DNA of 35,131 bases from Ruminococcus sp. (lineage in GTDB: Bacteria; Bacillota; Clostridia; Oscillospirales; Ruminococcaceae), in the NCBI GenBank assembly GCA_012718885.1, contig JAAYBK010000119.1, positions 1 through 35,131 of the forward strand, read 5' to 3'. The number at the start of each line of letters is the position of its first letter. Within the stretch, counting starts at the first letter, position 1. Under the pieces are notes generated by a model that worked only from the letters and a program-made list of their open reading frames with translations, had not been told where the DNA came from and did not search any database. A program made the position numbers and the translations under genes. This document shows positions 1 to 8,568 of this stretch, piece by piece.

Positions 1-571
1 AATCTATTGTACGGCCTATCTGTTTACCGTGTACCGCTTTTCCGAAAATAGTGTAGTCTGCTCCGAGAAGCTGTGCGGCCTTTTCCGGCCTTCCGCTGCT
101 GAGCAGTTCCCTTATCCTGTTGGAAGAGACATTCTCTCCGTCAGCAGTAACATCCTCCGCCAGCTCGGCAGTGAAGCCGAACCTTTTTCCCAGCTCTGCC
201 AGCTCTCCGATACCGCAGGAAGCGTTTCTTCCGAAGCGGAAATCCCTGCCACAGACCACACAGGACGCACGAAGTCTCTCTGAAAGTATCCTGCCTGCGA
301 AATCCTCACCGGAAAGATCCTTCAGGCTGCTGAAATCCTCGCTGATGACATCATCTATCCCCAGCGAGCGTATCAGTCGCTCCTTGTAGCTGTCAGTATA
401 AATATACTCTATCCTGCGTCCCTGTTTAAAGGAAAGGGAAGTATTCCTGAAAGTGAATACTGTCGGTACAAGCCCTGTGGAAGCAAGTTCCGCAGGCCTG
501 CTTATAACGGCTCTGTGTCCCAGGTGTACTCCGTCAAAAAGTCCCAGGGCAACAGCTCTTTTTCCAGTCAT
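1..571 (-). CDS. ribF: Bifunctional riboflavin kinase / FMN adenylyltransferase, 3' part missing
   Basis: RibF makes FMN from riboflavin and then FAD from FMN in the cytoplasm. The reading frame starts at an ATG at 571, preceded by GGGGTGA in the tail of truB, and is still open at base 1. The N-terminal nucleotidyltransferase motif is plain near residues 9-18 (GLFDGVHLGH). Further on come a VSSNRIRELL segment and then GKAVHGKQIGR, which is the opening of the riboflavin kinase domain. About 190 codons are visible, whereas the family usually has about 310, so most of the kinase domain lies outside the window. It begins 4 bases after the truB stop, the common truB-ribF order of Gram-positive bacteria, and is the last visible gene of the rimP-led operon. 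Confidence 0.93.
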   Translation of the reverse strand, partial: MTGKRAVALGLFDGVHLGHRAVISRPAELASTGLVPTVFTFRNTSLSFKQGRRIEYIYTDSYKERLIRSLGIDDVISEDFSSLKDLSGEDFAGRILSERLRASCVVCGRDFRFGRNASCGIGELAELGKRFGFTAELAEDVTADGENVSSNRIRELLSSGRPEKAAQLLGADYTIFGKAVHGKQIGRTID

Positions 572-575
572 CTGC

Positions 576-1469
576 TCACCCCAGATTCTTTCCCACACGC
601 AGCAGGCCGTTCTCACGGTCAGTGACGGCTGTGCCGAAAAAAGTACCATCCTGGGCATATACCCGGTAGGTATCGCTGTCAGGGCGTATCCCCCTGACTC
701 TTGCAATATCAAGCTTTACTCCGTTGCGGTACATCCTTGCCTGTGCTTCGCCCAGCACCAGCTTCGGCAGTGAAGCGAACACCTTGTCTGTGGGCAGGAG
801 CAATGTCTCCAGCCTGTCCTCATCCTTTGCCTGCTGTATCTCATCAAAGGTAAAACAGTCAGCAAGAGTGAAGCCGCAGGATGAAGTTCTCACAAGAGAG
901 GTCATTATTCCTCCGCAGCCAAGCTTTTCGCCGATATCATTTATAATAGTACGGATATATGTGCCCTTTCCGCAGACTATCTCCAGCTTTCCCTCACGGC
1001 TGTCCGGATCGTACTCCGGCAGTCTCAGGGTGCTGACCTCGATCTGCCTTGCCTCACGCTCTACCTCTATCCCCTGTCTTGCCAGGTCATAGAGACGCTT
1101 TCCGCCCACCTGTACTGCTGAGTACATAGGCGGGAGCTGCATGATATTGCCTGTGAAGTACGGCAGGACAGCTTCAAGCTCATCCCTGCTCACAGAACGG
1201 TCAGACGCAGCCTTCACCTCGCCCCATACATCCTGTGTATCGGATGTGCAGCCAAGGCGGAAGCCTGCCAGATAGCTTTTGGTATTGTCGGGCATTATAT
1301 CACAGGCCTTCGTTGCATTTCCCACGAATACCGGCAGAACGCCTGTAGCCATAGGATCGAGGGTCCCGCCGTGGCCAAGCCTTTTCATACCGAGTATCCC
1401 CCGGAGCTTTGCCACAACGTCAAAGGAAGTGAAGTCCTGCGGTTTGTTTACGCATAAAATACCGTTCAT
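576..1469 (-). CDS. truB: tRNA pseudouridine(55) synthase TruB
   Basis: TruB converts uridine 55 of the tRNA T-loop to pseudouridine. The 297-residue product has the normal family length. It begins with the NGILCVNKPQDFTSFDVV segment typical of the family. The catalytic motif GGTLDPMATGVLP follows at residues 34-46, with the nucleophilic Asp at 38. The C-terminal part fits a PUA-like RNA-binding region. The ATG overlaps the nrnA stop by one base (TGATG), so translation is probably coupled, and ribF follows after 4 bases. No promoter is visible here; expression should come from the rimP promoter. Confidence 0.97.
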   Translation of the reverse strand: MNGILCVNKPQDFTSFDVVAKLRGILGMKRLGHGGTLDPMATGVLPVFVGNATKACDIMPDNTKSYLAGFRLGCTSDTQDVWGEVKAASDRSVSRDELEAVLPYFTGNIMQLPPMYSAVQVGGKRLYDLARQGIEVEREARQIEVSTLRLPEYDPDSREGKLEIVCGKGTYIRTIINDIGEKLGCGGIMTSLVRTSSCGFTLADCFTFDEIQQAKDEDRLETLLLPTDKVFASLPKLVLGEAQARMYRNGVKLDIARVRGIRPDSDTYRVYAQDGTFFGTAVTDRENGLLRVGKNLG

Positions 1470-2419
1470 CAGCCCAGCGCCCTTTCAACTGCTGCCGTCA
1501 GCAGCTTCTTTGCGCTTTCCAGGTCGCCTTCAACGGTACAGCCGGCAGCCTTTGCATGACCGCCGCCGCCAAGCTCCTGACATATTGCGGATACGTTCAC
1601 ATCGTATGCCGAGCGGAATGAGCATTTATATACACCGTCCGGACGCTCACGCATGAGTATGCCCACCTCGGTATTCTCAAGCTGTATAGTCAGCGGAGCA
1701 AAGCCCTCCAGCTCCTCCATTTCTATGCCCATATCCTTCATCATGTCCTGAGTCACAGCGATTATAGCAAGCTTTCCGCCTAAATAAAGCTCCATGAGCT
1801 CGTTGATCCTGCTCTCAAGCTTCATCCTGCCCTCTGATTTCACATCGAACATATAGCGGTTGATGCGGGCGAAATTTATATCGTACCTTCTCATCATCTC
1901 CGCAGCTATCTCGTGTGCTCTTGGGGTAGTGCAGTCGTACTTGAAGCAGCCTGAATCCGTGGCGATGCCTGTATAAAGGCACATAGCACAGTGCCTTGTG
2001 ATCTTCACGCCCATGAACTCAGCCAGGGTGTATATTATCTCACAGGCAGCCGTAGCCTCTCCGTGGAGGAGAGTCTTCTCCGCATAGTTCTTGTTGGAGA
2101 TATGGTGATCGATACAGAGCTGTACCTTGCTGCCGTAGATATCCTCATATCTGCCCATGAGCTTTGTATCAGCGATATCAACAGCGATGACGGTCTGCGG
2201 CTCAAACTCCTCGCCTGCACCGGTCTCTGTCAGAAAATCGTATCTTTTCGGGAACTCGTCATGGCACACTACCCTGCTGCGGATGCCAAGCTGCTCAAGG
2301 ATATCCTTGAGACCGAAGCCTGCTCCGATGCAGTCTCCGTCCGGGTTACGGTGAGTGATGATGACAGCGTCCTTACAGTTGCGGAGAAACGTCTCCGCCT
2401 CACTGAAACCGATAAACAT
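1469..2419 (-). CDS. nrnA: DHH/DHHA1 phosphoesterase, NrnA-like (nanoRNase / pAp phosphatase)
   Basis: NrnA-type DHH proteins degrade short oligoribonucleotides from their ends and dephosphorylate 3'-phosphoadenosine 5'-phosphate, using Mn ions. Visible motifs are HRNPDGD at residues 23-29, an Asp-containing VIAVDIAD segment, DHH in CIDHHISN near residue 105, and the DHHA1 glycine-rich motif GGGGHAKAAG near residue 282. Two in-frame ATGs exist, at 2425 and 2419. The first gives the ATGA overlap with the rbfA stop, but GGAGG lies only one base before it. The second has GGAGG seven bases upstream and was chosen (316 residues). It sits between rbfA and truB, the usual Gram-positive order. The substrate preference between nanoRNA and pAp cannot be read from sequence. 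Confidence 0.93.
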   Translation of the reverse strand: MFIGFSEAETFLRNCKDAVIITHRNPDGDCIGAGFGLKDILEQLGIRSRVVCHDEFPKRYDFLTETGAGEEFEPQTVIAVDIADTKLMGRYEDIYGSKVQLCIDHHISNKNYAEKTLLHGEATAACEIIYTLAEFMGVKITRHCAMCLYTGIATDSGCFKYDCTTPRAHEIAAEMMRRYDINFARINRYMFDVKSEGRMKLESRINELMELYLGGKLAIIAVTQDMMKDMGIEMEELEGFAPLTIQLENTEVGILMRERPDGVYKCSFRSAYDVNVSAICQELGGGGHAKAAGCTVEGDLESAKKLLTAAVERALG

Positions 2420-2421
2420 TG

Positions 2422-2784
2422 TCATTCCTCCCCGCTTTCGCTGCCGGCATTGAGCTTATTGAGCTTACGACTTATCTCAGCGCTTCTCTCTATGGAGTTA
2501 TCGGCAACGAAGGTAAGCTCAGGAGATTTCCTCATTTTAAGCCTTGCAAAAAGCTCCCTGCGGATGAAGCCGGATGCGTTTTTCAGTCCCTTTACGGATT
2601 CGACTGTACGCTCCATGCCCTCAAAGCTGGAAACATAGACCTTGCAGGAGGACATATCTCCGGAGAGATCAGCCCTTACCACAGTCAGCATCTTATCTAT
2701 CCTCGGATCCTTAAGTTCACGGAGGATAGCTGTAAGTTCTCTTTTTATATCCTCAGCCATGCGGCTGTTCTTGAAATTAGGCAT
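2422..2784 (-). CDS. rbfA: 30S ribosome-binding factor A
   Basis: RbfA binds the 30S subunit and assists late maturation of the 16S rRNA 5' end. The 120-residue length is normal. The N-terminus (MPNFKNSRMAEDIKRELTAI) and the KDPRI...TVVRADLSGDMSSCKVYVS stretch, near residues 25-55, match the single KH-like domain of the family. The C-terminal half carries the usual FIRREL and PEL-FVADNSIERS elements. The gene lies 16 bases downstream of the acidic unknown gene and overlaps the first possible nrnA start by four bases. It belongs to the rimP-nusA-infB operon, as in most Firmicutes. Confidence 0.96.
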   Translation of the reverse strand: MPNFKNSRMAEDIKRELTAILRELKDPRIDKMLTVVRADLSGDMSSCKVYVSSFEGMERTVESVKGLKNASGFIRRELFARLKMRKSPELTFVADNSIERSAEISRKLNKLNAGSESGEE

Positions 2785-2800
2785 TTTACTCCTTTCGACC

Positions 2801-3307
2801 TCACAGGTTCACTGTAAATCCGCCGCCGGAGGTCTCCTCATGTTTTTCTTTATCCGCAGAGGAATTTCCGTCAGTATCTTCTGTCTTCTCTTCCTTGCTG
2901 CTGTCCTCGGCAGTCTCTTTCTTGACCTCAGCCTTATTTTCCTCAGCCTCAGCCTTATCCTCAGTCTTCTGCTCATCGAAGAATCCATTGGTGAACATAG
3001 CTGAGCTGAAAGCCTCGTCCTCGGCAGAAACGCTGTAATCGGGGATATCATCATCGCCCTCTTCGCCGTAGTAGATATCTGCATAGAGTCCGTATTCCGG
3101 CTCCAGCTCAACATCACGTACAGGGCGCTCTATGCCCATAAGATCGTCGACTACCTCTTCAGGTTCTTCCATAGCGCTGCACTGTCCGAGAAGGATCTTC
3201 TTTACCGACTGGAAGAAGAAGATATCTATCGGTCCGAAATCGTCCCATGCCAGTGCCTCGTTGCAGTACTGCAGCATATCGGCAGTACTCATTCTGCTGT
3301 TATCCAT
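2801..3307 (-). CDS. Acidic protein of unknown function between infB and rbfA
   Basis: I do not recognise this 168-residue protein. Residues 1-50 look folded (MSTADMLQYCNEALAWDDFG..IDIFFFQSVKKIL). The middle is acidic and aromatic, with runs such as YYGEEGDDDIPDY. Residues from about 112 to 160 are a low-complexity stretch of Glu, Lys, Asp and Ser, and the protein ends GGGFTVNL. There is no signal peptide or membrane segment, so it should be cytoplasmic. It starts at an ATG with GGGGGT upstream and lies inside the translation operon, 16 bases before rbfA, a slot often empty or filled by short unknown genes. The context suggests expression with translation factors, but gives no function. Confidence 0.75.
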   Translation of the reverse strand: MDNSRMSTADMLQYCNEALAWDDFGPIDIFFFQSVKKILLGQCSAMEEPEEVVDDLMGIERPVRDVELEPEYGLYADIYYGEEGDDDIPDYSVSAEDEAFSSAMFTNGFFDEQKTEDKAEAEENKAEVKKETAEDSSKEEKTEDTDGNSSADKEKHEETSGGGFTVNL

Positions 3308-3370
3308 TTTGGTCTGACCCCCTATTCTTGATAATGATAAATGGTGAAAAAGTGAATAGTGAACAGCGTT

Positions 3371-3405
3371 GCCCCATCAGGGGCGTATGCGGATCAGTGA
3401 TCCGC
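3371..3405 (-). other. Two stacked hairpins in the infB-to-unknown-gene spacer
   Basis: The 124-base spacer downstream of infB holds two stable inverted repeats: GCCCC/GGGGC at 3371-3384 and an 8-bp palindrome GCGGATCA/TGATCCGC at 3389-3405. On the coding strand they are followed by a T-rich stretch (about 3345-3360) made of GTGAA-type heptamers. They could act as a partial terminator, a processing site or an mRNA stabiliser that sets infB level apart from rbfA. There is no strong U-run directly after the stem, so full termination is unlikely. Confidence 0.5.
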
Positions 3406-3431
3406 AGCCGCAGCGCCGATCAACAGATCGC

Positions 3432-6104
3432 TCAGTCCTCACGGTACTCCTCGACCATATAGGTCTCGAAGATATCGCCTTCCTTGACATCGCTGAACTT
3501 TTCGAGGCTGATACCGCACTCGTATCCCTCAGCAACATCCTTTACATCGTCCTTGAATCTCTTAAGGCCTGAGATCTTATCATCAGCAATGATGATACCG
3601 TCACGGACTACTCTTACCTGACAGCCTCTTGTAGCCTTACCGCTGAGTACGTAGCTTCCTGCTACCATACCAACGTTGGATATCTTGTATACCTGACGTA
3701 CCTCTACACGGCCAAGCTCAACATCCCTGAACTTAGGAGCGAGCATACCCTTCATAGCTGTGGAGATCTCCTCGATAGCATCGTAGATGATACGATACAG
3801 GCGGATATCCACTCCGTCACGGGCAGCATTCTCAGCAGCTACAGGATCCGGTCTTACGTTGAAGCCGACGATGATAGCGTTTGAAGCGTTTGCCAGCATA
3901 ACATCGCTTTCCTTTACAGCACCAACAGCGCCGTGGATAACTCTTACTCTAACCTCGTTGTTGGAGAGCTTCTCGAGGGACTGCTTTACAGCCTCAACAG
4001 AGCCCTGAACGTCAGCCTTGACAATGATCGGGAGTTCCTTTATCTCACCCTCAGCTATCTGACTGAACAGGTTGTCGAGAGTTACCTTGCGGTAAGCGTT
4101 GAACTGCTCCTGCTTCTGCTCATGCTTTCTCTGCTCGACCAGTTCACGGGCAAGTCTCTCATCCTCAACAGCGTTGAAGATATCACCGGCGCTCGGAACT
4201 TCAGCAAGACCTGTGATCTCAACCGGCACTGAAGGACCTGCGGACTTTACAGTTCTGCCCTTGTCGTTGGTCATAACTCTTACACGGCCTACGGCTGTGC
4301 CTGCGATAAGAACATCGCCCTGTTTGAGAGTACCGTTCTGTACGAGAAGTGTAGCGATAGGACCTCTGCCCTTATCGAGACGGGCTTCGATAACAGTACC
4401 CTTTGCAAGTCTGTCAGGATTTGCCTTGAGCTCCTTGACCTCGGCAACGAGGAGAACATTTTCCAGAAGCTCATCTATTCCGTCGCCTGTCTTGGCGGAA
4501 ACGGGAACACAGATAACATCGCCGCCCCAGTCTTCGCATACAAGGTCATACTTTGTAAGCTCTTCCTTGATACGGTCGGGGTTAGCTCCTTCCTTATCCA
4601 TCTTGTTGATAGCAACTATGATAGATACTCCGGCAGCCTTTGCGTGGTTGATAGACTCTACAGTCTGCGGCATGATACCATCATCTGCGGCAACAACGAG
4701 GATAGCGATATCAGTGATATTAGCACCTCTTGCACGCATTGAAGTGAAGGCCTCATGTCCGGGAGTATCCAGGAATGTGATATCCTGGCCGTTGATATTT
4801 ACCTGATAAGCACCGATATGCTGTGTGATACCGCCGGCCTCGCCTGCGGCAACGTGGGCATTTCTGATGCGGTCCAGGATAGAAGTCTTACCGTGGTCAA
4901 CGTGTCCCATAACAACGACTACAGGGCATCTTGGCTGGAGGTTTGTATCATCGTCATCGGTATCGTCGATAAGACGCTCCTCAATGGTAACGATGACCTC
5001 CTTCTCTACCTTTGCACCCATCTCGTCAGCTACAAGTGAAGCGGTATCGAAATCAATCTCCTGGTTGATAGAAGCCATTACGCCCAGTTTCATGAGCTGC
5101 TTGATAACATCTGTAGCGGTAGCTTTAAGACGTGTAGCCAGCTCGCCGACAGTGATAGAGTCAGGGATGAGCACCTTGAGCTGCTGCTTTCTTGCACGCT
5201 CCAGCTCAAGTCTCTTGAGCTTCTCAGCCTCGCTCTCCTTCTTGGAGAACTGCTGTCTGCTTCTCTGAGCGGACTTCTGATTTATCTTCTGCTTCTTTGA
5301 AGAGTAGTTGTCATTCTTATGCTTGTTTGAGGTTGCCATCTGATCGTATCTCTCGTTGTACTTATCGAGATCAACGTAGCTTCCTCTTGTATCGACAGTT
5401 CTGCGCTGAGTTGAAGTCTGAGCGGTCTCGGAGCTGAATGAAGCGTTGAACTTTGTGCGCTCGCCTCTGTCCTGAGCCTTAGCCTGCTCCTTCTTCTTAT
5501 CATTCTTCTTGGGCTTCTGCGGAGCCTGCTCCGGCTTCTTTTCGGGAGCTTTCGGAGCTTCCTGCTTTACCTCGGGCTTCTTCTCAGGAGCCTTGGGAGC
5601 CTCTGCCTTTACCTCAGGCTTCTTCTCGGGAGCCTTGGGAGCCTCTGCCTTTACCTCAGGCTTTTTCTCGGGAGCCTTGGGAGCTTCCTGCTTTACCTCG
5701 GGCTTCTTCTCAGGAGCCTTGGGAGCCTCTGCCTTTACCTCGGGCTTCTTCTCAGGAGCCTTGGGAGCCTCAGGCTTTTTCTCCGGCTTCTTCTCGGGAG
5801 CCTTTGGGGCCTCTGCCTTTTTCTCTGGCTTCTTCTCTGTCTTCTTGGCCGGAGCAGCCTTGCTCTCCTCAGCCTCGGCCTTCTTAGCCGGACGAGCCTC
5901 GTTCACAGAAGCAAAATACTCGTCGAAGGATGTTACCTCGTGGAGCTTTGTATAGTGCTCAAGCACCTTGTTCATCTCATCCTCTGTAAGGGAAGAGCCT
6001 GCTTTCTTCTTATTATCTCCGGTACTTGCGAAATAGTCGATCAGTTCCTGTGATGAAACGCTGATATCCTTTGCAGCGTCGCTTAACTTTATCTTTTTTG
6101 CCAT
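3432..6104 (-). CDS. infB: Translation initiation factor IF-2
   Basis: IF-2 is the GTPase that brings initiator fMet-tRNA to the 30S subunit and drives subunit joining. The 890-residue product has an IF2_N segment at the N-terminus, a long Lys/Pro/Glu/Ala linker and a second IF2_N segment near residues 310-370. The G domain carries GHVDHGKT at about 397-404, [15 protein letters not shown] near 443, NKMD near 500 and [12 protein letters not shown] near 533. The usual C-terminal domains follow ([23 protein letters not shown]). The linker contains seven near-identical 14-residue units built on [10 protein letters not shown] (about 5520-5815). The ATG at 6104 has GGAGG 12 bases upstream, a rather long spacing. 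It lies after ylxQ in the standard operon order. Confidence 0.98.
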   Translation of the reverse strand: MAKKIKLSDAAKDISVSSQELIDYFASTGDNKKKAGSSLTEDEMNKVLEHYTKLHEVTSFDEYFASVNEARPAKKAEAEESKAAPAKKTEKKPEKKAEAPKAPEKKPEKKPEAPKAPEKKPEVKAEAPKAPEKKPEVKQEAPKAPEKKPEVKAEAPKAPEKKPEVKAEAPKAPEKKPEVKQEAPKAPEKKPEQAPQKPKKNDKKKEQAKAQDRGERTKFNASFSSETAQTSTQRRTVDTRGSYVDLDKYNERYDQMATSNKHKNDNYSSKKQKINQKSAQRSRQQFSKKESEAEKLKRLELERARKQQLKVLIPDSITVGELATRLKATATDVIKQLMKLGVMASINQEIDFDTASLVADEMGAKVEKEVIVTIEERLIDDTDDDDTNLQPRCPVVVVMGHVDHGKTSILDRIRNAHVAAGEAGGITQHIGAYQVNINGQDITFLDTPGHEAFTSMRARGANITDIAILVVAADDGIMPQTVESINHAKAAGVSIIVAINKMDKEGANPDRIKEELTKYDLVCEDWGGDVICVPVSAKTGDGIDELLENVLLVAEVKELKANPDRLAKGTVIEARLDKGRGPIATLLVQNGTLKQGDVLIAGTAVGRVRVMTNDKGRTVKSAGPSVPVEITGLAEVPSAGDIFNAVEDERLARELVEQRKHEQKQEQFNAYRKVTLDNLFSQIAEGEIKELPIIVKADVQGSVEAVKQSLEKLSNNEVRVRVIHGAVGAVKESDVMLANASNAIIVGFNVRPDPVAAENAARDGVDIRLYRIIYDAIEEISTAMKGMLAPKFRDVELGRVEVRQVYKISNVGMVAGSYVLSGKATRGCQVRVVRDGIIIADDKISGLKRFKDDVKDVAEGYECGISLEKFSDVKEGDIFETYMVEEYRED
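5520..5815 (-). repeat. infB: Seven 42-bp tandem repeats inside infB
   Basis: Seven consecutive units encode [10 protein letters not shown] followed by VKAE, VKQE, KKPE or a final variant, each 14 residues (42 bases). Units differ mainly in synonymous positions (TCGGGC/TCAGGC, TTCTTC/TTTTTC) and in the Ala/Gln choice. They form the disordered linker between the two N-terminal IF-2 domains. Tandem DNA repeats of this kind can change copy number by slippage, so the length may vary between strains. Confidence 0.9.
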
Positions 6105-6131
6105 AGGCTGTAAATACCTCCATATGTTTCC

Positions 6132-6206
6132 GCCGCCTCATGCGGCATTATTTTGTGCTCCTTGCAGGAGCTGTTGTATGAATATATGTCAACACAGCTG
6201 GCTGTG
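6132..6206 (-). other. Three small hairpins in the 5' region of infB
   Basis: The 103-base gap between ylxQ and infB has three inverted repeats: CACAGC/GCTGTG (6193-6206) directly after the ylxQ stop, GCTCCT/AGGAGC (6157-6171) and GCCGC/GCGGC (6132-6146) just before the infB ribosome site. A TTGACA lies nearby on the minus strand, but no -10 box sits at the right distance, so this is probably a structured leader and not a promoter. It may influence IF-2 translation or mRNA processing. Confidence 0.45.
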
Positions 6207-6207
6207 A

Positions 6208-6522
6208 TCAATGAGAGATCAGTTTTGCAAAGGCACCGGCAAATCCCTTATCGCAAACAGCGAGGACTGCGGTCTCCTTGCCGCAGAGAACACCTATCTC
6301 CGCCTTTGTCATATCAGAAACCAGCACCGGGACATTGTATTTGCCGCCGATGAACTCAGCTTCCTTTATTGTTTTTGCCGAAGCGTCAGCGGCGGTCAGC
6401 AGACAGACGGCACTGCCGTTTTTAACAGCCTCGCAGGCGCTGTCGAAGCCCTTTACCGCTTTTCCGGCTTTGAGGCATATACCCAGCAGATCAGCAGTTT
6501 TCCGTTTATTTTCCAAGCTCAT
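6208..6522 (-). CDS. ylxQ: L7Ae/L30e-family ribosomal-like protein (YlxQ)
   Basis: YlxQ is a small RNA-binding protein of the L7Ae/L30e/S12e fold encoded beside infB in Gram-positives; such proteins bind kink-turn RNA. The 104-residue sequence shows the expected pattern: KTADLLGICLKAGKAVKGFD at the start, VCLLTAADASAKTIK in the middle, then VPVLVSDMTKAEIG. The start at 6522 overlaps the end of ylxR by 17 bases and has GAGGTGAT upstream, so the two are translated together. The exact RNA target in the cell is not known from sequence. Confidence 0.9.
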   Translation of the reverse strand: MSLENKRKTADLLGICLKAGKAVKGFDSACEAVKNGSAVCLLTAADASAKTIKEAEFIGGKYNVPVLVSDMTKAEIGVLCGKETAVLAVCDKGFAGAFAKLISH

Positions 6523-6769
6523 CCGCCATCACCTCATAAACGCTCTCATCTATTTTACATGAGAATGATTTTTCAAATCTCCTGCCCTTTCTGGCCTTGT
6601 CGAAGCACTGTATGCTGCGGCAGATATAAGCGCCTCTGCCGGATTTTTTTCCGGTAAGGTCAAGGCTTATCTCTCCCTCAGGAGACTTTATCACACGGAT
6701 AAGCTCCTTTTTCGGCTTCATCTCATTGCAGCCCAGGCACATTCTCATGGGGATCTTCTTTGGTTTCAT
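6506..6769 (-). CDS. ylxR: YlxR family (DUF448) RNA-binding protein
   Basis: YlxR proteins are small nucleic-acid-binding proteins encoded between nusA and infB. The sequence carries the family signature: R-M-C-L-G-C near the N-terminus, a basic strand (KPKKELIRVIKSPEG) and the GRGAYIC motif at about residues 45-51. Two in-frame ATGs are possible, at 6775 and 6769. The first forms an ATGA overlap with the nusA stop but has AGAGG directly against it; the second has AGAGG seven bases upstream and was chosen (87 residues). This repeats the arrangement at nrnA. It overlaps ylxQ at its 3' end. Confidence 0.92.
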   Translation of the reverse strand: MKPKKIPMRMCLGCNEMKPKKELIRVIKSPEGEISLDLTGKKSGRGAYICRSIQCFDKARKGRRFEKSFSCKIDESVYEVMADELGK

Positions 6770-6771
6770 GC

Positions 6772-7995
6772 TCATTCCTCTTCTGTGGGAGCAGTCTCCT
6801 CGTCAGCAGCCTTTTCAGCAGTCTCGCCTATCTCTACAGCAGGCTCATCTGCTACGAGCTCAACATCCTCATCGATGTCAGCAGGAGCTGTCTCCGGCTC
6901 CGGCACCTTGAAATCCGGGCTGAGCTCAGGAGCCTCCTCATTTGTAACGGTATCGAACTGCGGCTTGATATCGATCTTAAAGCCTGTGAGCTTAGCTGCC
7001 AGCTTAGCGTTCTGACCTTTGTTTCCGATAGCAAGTGAGAGCTGATTGTTGGGGACTATGACTGTGCAGGTCTTCTCCTCAGCGGAAGTGATGACAGTCT
7101 TGAGCACCTCAGCAGGAGCAAGTGCTCTTGCGATGAACTCCTCCGGCACCTCGCTCCAGGGGATGATGTCGATCTTTTCGCCGCTGAGTTCATTTACTAC
7201 AGCAGTTATTCTTGAACGCTTTGCACCGATGCAGGCGCCTACAGCGTCAACATTGGGATCCTTTGACCATACAGCGATCTTTGTTCTTGAACCGGCCTCA
7301 CGGGATATTGACTTGACCTCAACTGTTCCGTCGTATATCTCGGGAACCTCGATCTCGAAGAGTCTCTTCACGAGATCCTTGTGAGTACGTGAGATCTTTA
7401 CGATAGGCTTCTTTGTCTTGCCCACGATGCCTGTGATGTATACCTTTATGTTCCTGCCCTCTTCGAGCACCTCGCCGGGGATCTGCTCATTTCTGAAGAG
7501 GTAGAGCTCTGTGCCCTGATAATCAACAGTAACAGTACCTCTTCCGGGCTCTATCTGTGATACTCTTGCAGTGATGCACTCATGCTCCTTGGACTCGAAT
7601 CTGCTGAGCATCTGCTCACGGTTTATCTCTCTCAGGTCGCCCTTTATGGACTGCTTAGCGGAGAGAGCTGCCATACGTCCGAGCTTCGAGATATCGATCT
7701 CCTTGAGGATAGTTCCGCCCACATAAGCGTTGGGGTCGATAGTCTTTGCAACGTCGATATTTACCTCATTCTCATCGATGGGGTAGTCATCGATTACCTC
7801 CTGAACGATATACATCTCAAACTTCTTGGTAGCAGGATCGATCTCCACACGTATATTCTCCTCGCTGTGTGGATATGCCTTTCTTGCTGCCTTGAGCATT
7901 GCAGACTTGACCTTCTCGATAAGGAGCTCAGTCTCTACGCTGTTTTCCTCTCCAAGGGATTCGAGAGCCTTGAAAAAGTCGTTGTTCTTGTTCAT
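6772..7995 (-). CDS. nusA: Transcription termination/antitermination protein NusA
   Basis: NusA binds RNA polymerase and nascent RNA and modulates pausing, termination and antitermination. Domains in order: the N-terminal polymerase-binding domain (about 1-125, NNDFFKALESLGEE), S1 (about 135-195, CITARVSQIEPGRGTVTVDY), KH1 with GACIGAKRSRI, and KH2 with LAIGNKGQNAKLAAKLTG. An acidic Glu/Ala/Pro tail of about 50 residues ends the protein. The start chosen is the ATG at 7995 (407 residues), which has GGAGG 11 bases upstream; a TTG 18 bases further up would overlap that ribosome site. It is second in the operon after rimP and overlaps the first ylxR start by four bases. Confidence 0.97.
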   Translation of the reverse strand: MNKNNDFFKALESLGEENSVETELLIEKVKSAMLKAARKAYPHSEENIRVEIDPATKKFEMYIVQEVIDDYPIDENEVNIDVAKTIDPNAYVGGTILKEIDISKLGRMAALSAKQSIKGDLREINREQMLSRFESKEHECITARVSQIEPGRGTVTVDYQGTELYLFRNEQIPGEVLEEGRNIKVYITGIVGKTKKPIVKISRTHKDLVKRLFEIEVPEIYDGTVEVKSISREAGSRTKIAVWSKDPNVDAVGACIGAKRSRITAVVNELSGEKIDIIPWSEVPEEFIARALAPAEVLKTVITSAEEKTCTVIVPNNQLSLAIGNKGQNAKLAAKLTGFKIDIKPQFDTVTNEEAPELSPDFKVPEPETAPADIDEDVELVADEPAVEIGETAEKAADEETAPTEEE

Positions 7996-8040
7996 TTCTG
8001 TTAATTCCTCCAATATAAATGTTTTTTGTCTTTAAGCGAT

Positions 8041-8517
8041 CTATTCAAATTCCATGTAAAGCTTAACGAAAGCTATATCGGCGAGGGGATATTTCTTCTC
8101 TTCTCCCGCTTCGTTCTTCACAGTCACCCCGTCCCTGTCAGCTGAGACAAGCTCTGCGACGATCTCTTTTTCGCCGTCGATGCTTCTTATGAAGCGTATC
8201 CTTACGGTATCGCCCTGACACACCTCGAAGTGCTCCTCCTTGACGAGCTCTCTTTCAAGGCCGGCCGAGCCGACCTCAAGCATATAGCTCTGTGGGATGG
8301 GATCCTTTTCATCGAGTATCTGGTTTATGGGAGCAGTAGCTCTTTCGCAGTCCTCGATGCCTATGCCTTCATCCTGATCGATGAAAACACGAAGATACCA
8401 CATTGCGCCTTCCTTCTCATAGCACACATCCCAGAGGTAGTAGCCCAGATCGTCCGTAATAGGCTTTATCAGGTCATACACTTTCTGCTCGGTGCCGCCG
8501 AATTTTTTGAATTTCAA
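8041..8517 (-). CDS. rimP: Ribosome maturation factor RimP
   Basis: RimP is needed for maturation of the 30S subunit. The family pattern is clear: KVYDLIKPITDDLGYYLWDV at the start, FIDQDEGIGIEDCERATAPI, then the signature EVGSAGLERELVKEEHF around residues 82-98, and a C-terminal SH3-like strand region ending KLYMEFE. The only usual in-frame start is a TTG at 8517, with AAGGAG 11 bases upstream. An ATG eight bases before it is out of frame and stops after three codons. A weak TTG start on the first gene of such an operon would keep RimP low relative to NusA and IF-2. The gene heads the operon behind the promoter at 8616-8644. Confidence 0.92.
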   Translation of the reverse strand: MKFKKFGGTEQKVYDLIKPITDDLGYYLWDVCYEKEGAMWYLRVFIDQDEGIGIEDCERATAPINQILDEKDPIPQSYMLEVGSAGLERELVKEEHFEVCQGDTVRIRFIRSIDGEKEIVAELVSADRDGVTVKNEAGEEKKYPLADIAFVKLYMEFE

Positions 8518-8568
8518 CCCTTCATGATCTCCTTTCGTCCATATAACAGCAATAGTCTATAATAAACG

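Noticed and set aside
4099-4806. 235-residue plus-strand frame opposite infB
   Set aside because: Ser/Thr/Leu-rich antisense of the conserved G domain; no start signals.
5509-5955. 148-residue plus-strand frame rich in [10 protein letters not shown] repeats
   Set aside because: It is the antisense image of the Lys/Pro repeat in infB; the repeat pattern simply keeps the opposite frame free of stops. No ribosome site or promoter.
6140-6200. TTGACA upstream of infB as an internal promoter
   Set aside because: No -10-like hexamer 16-18 bases downstream on the minus strand; the region is better explained by leader hairpins.
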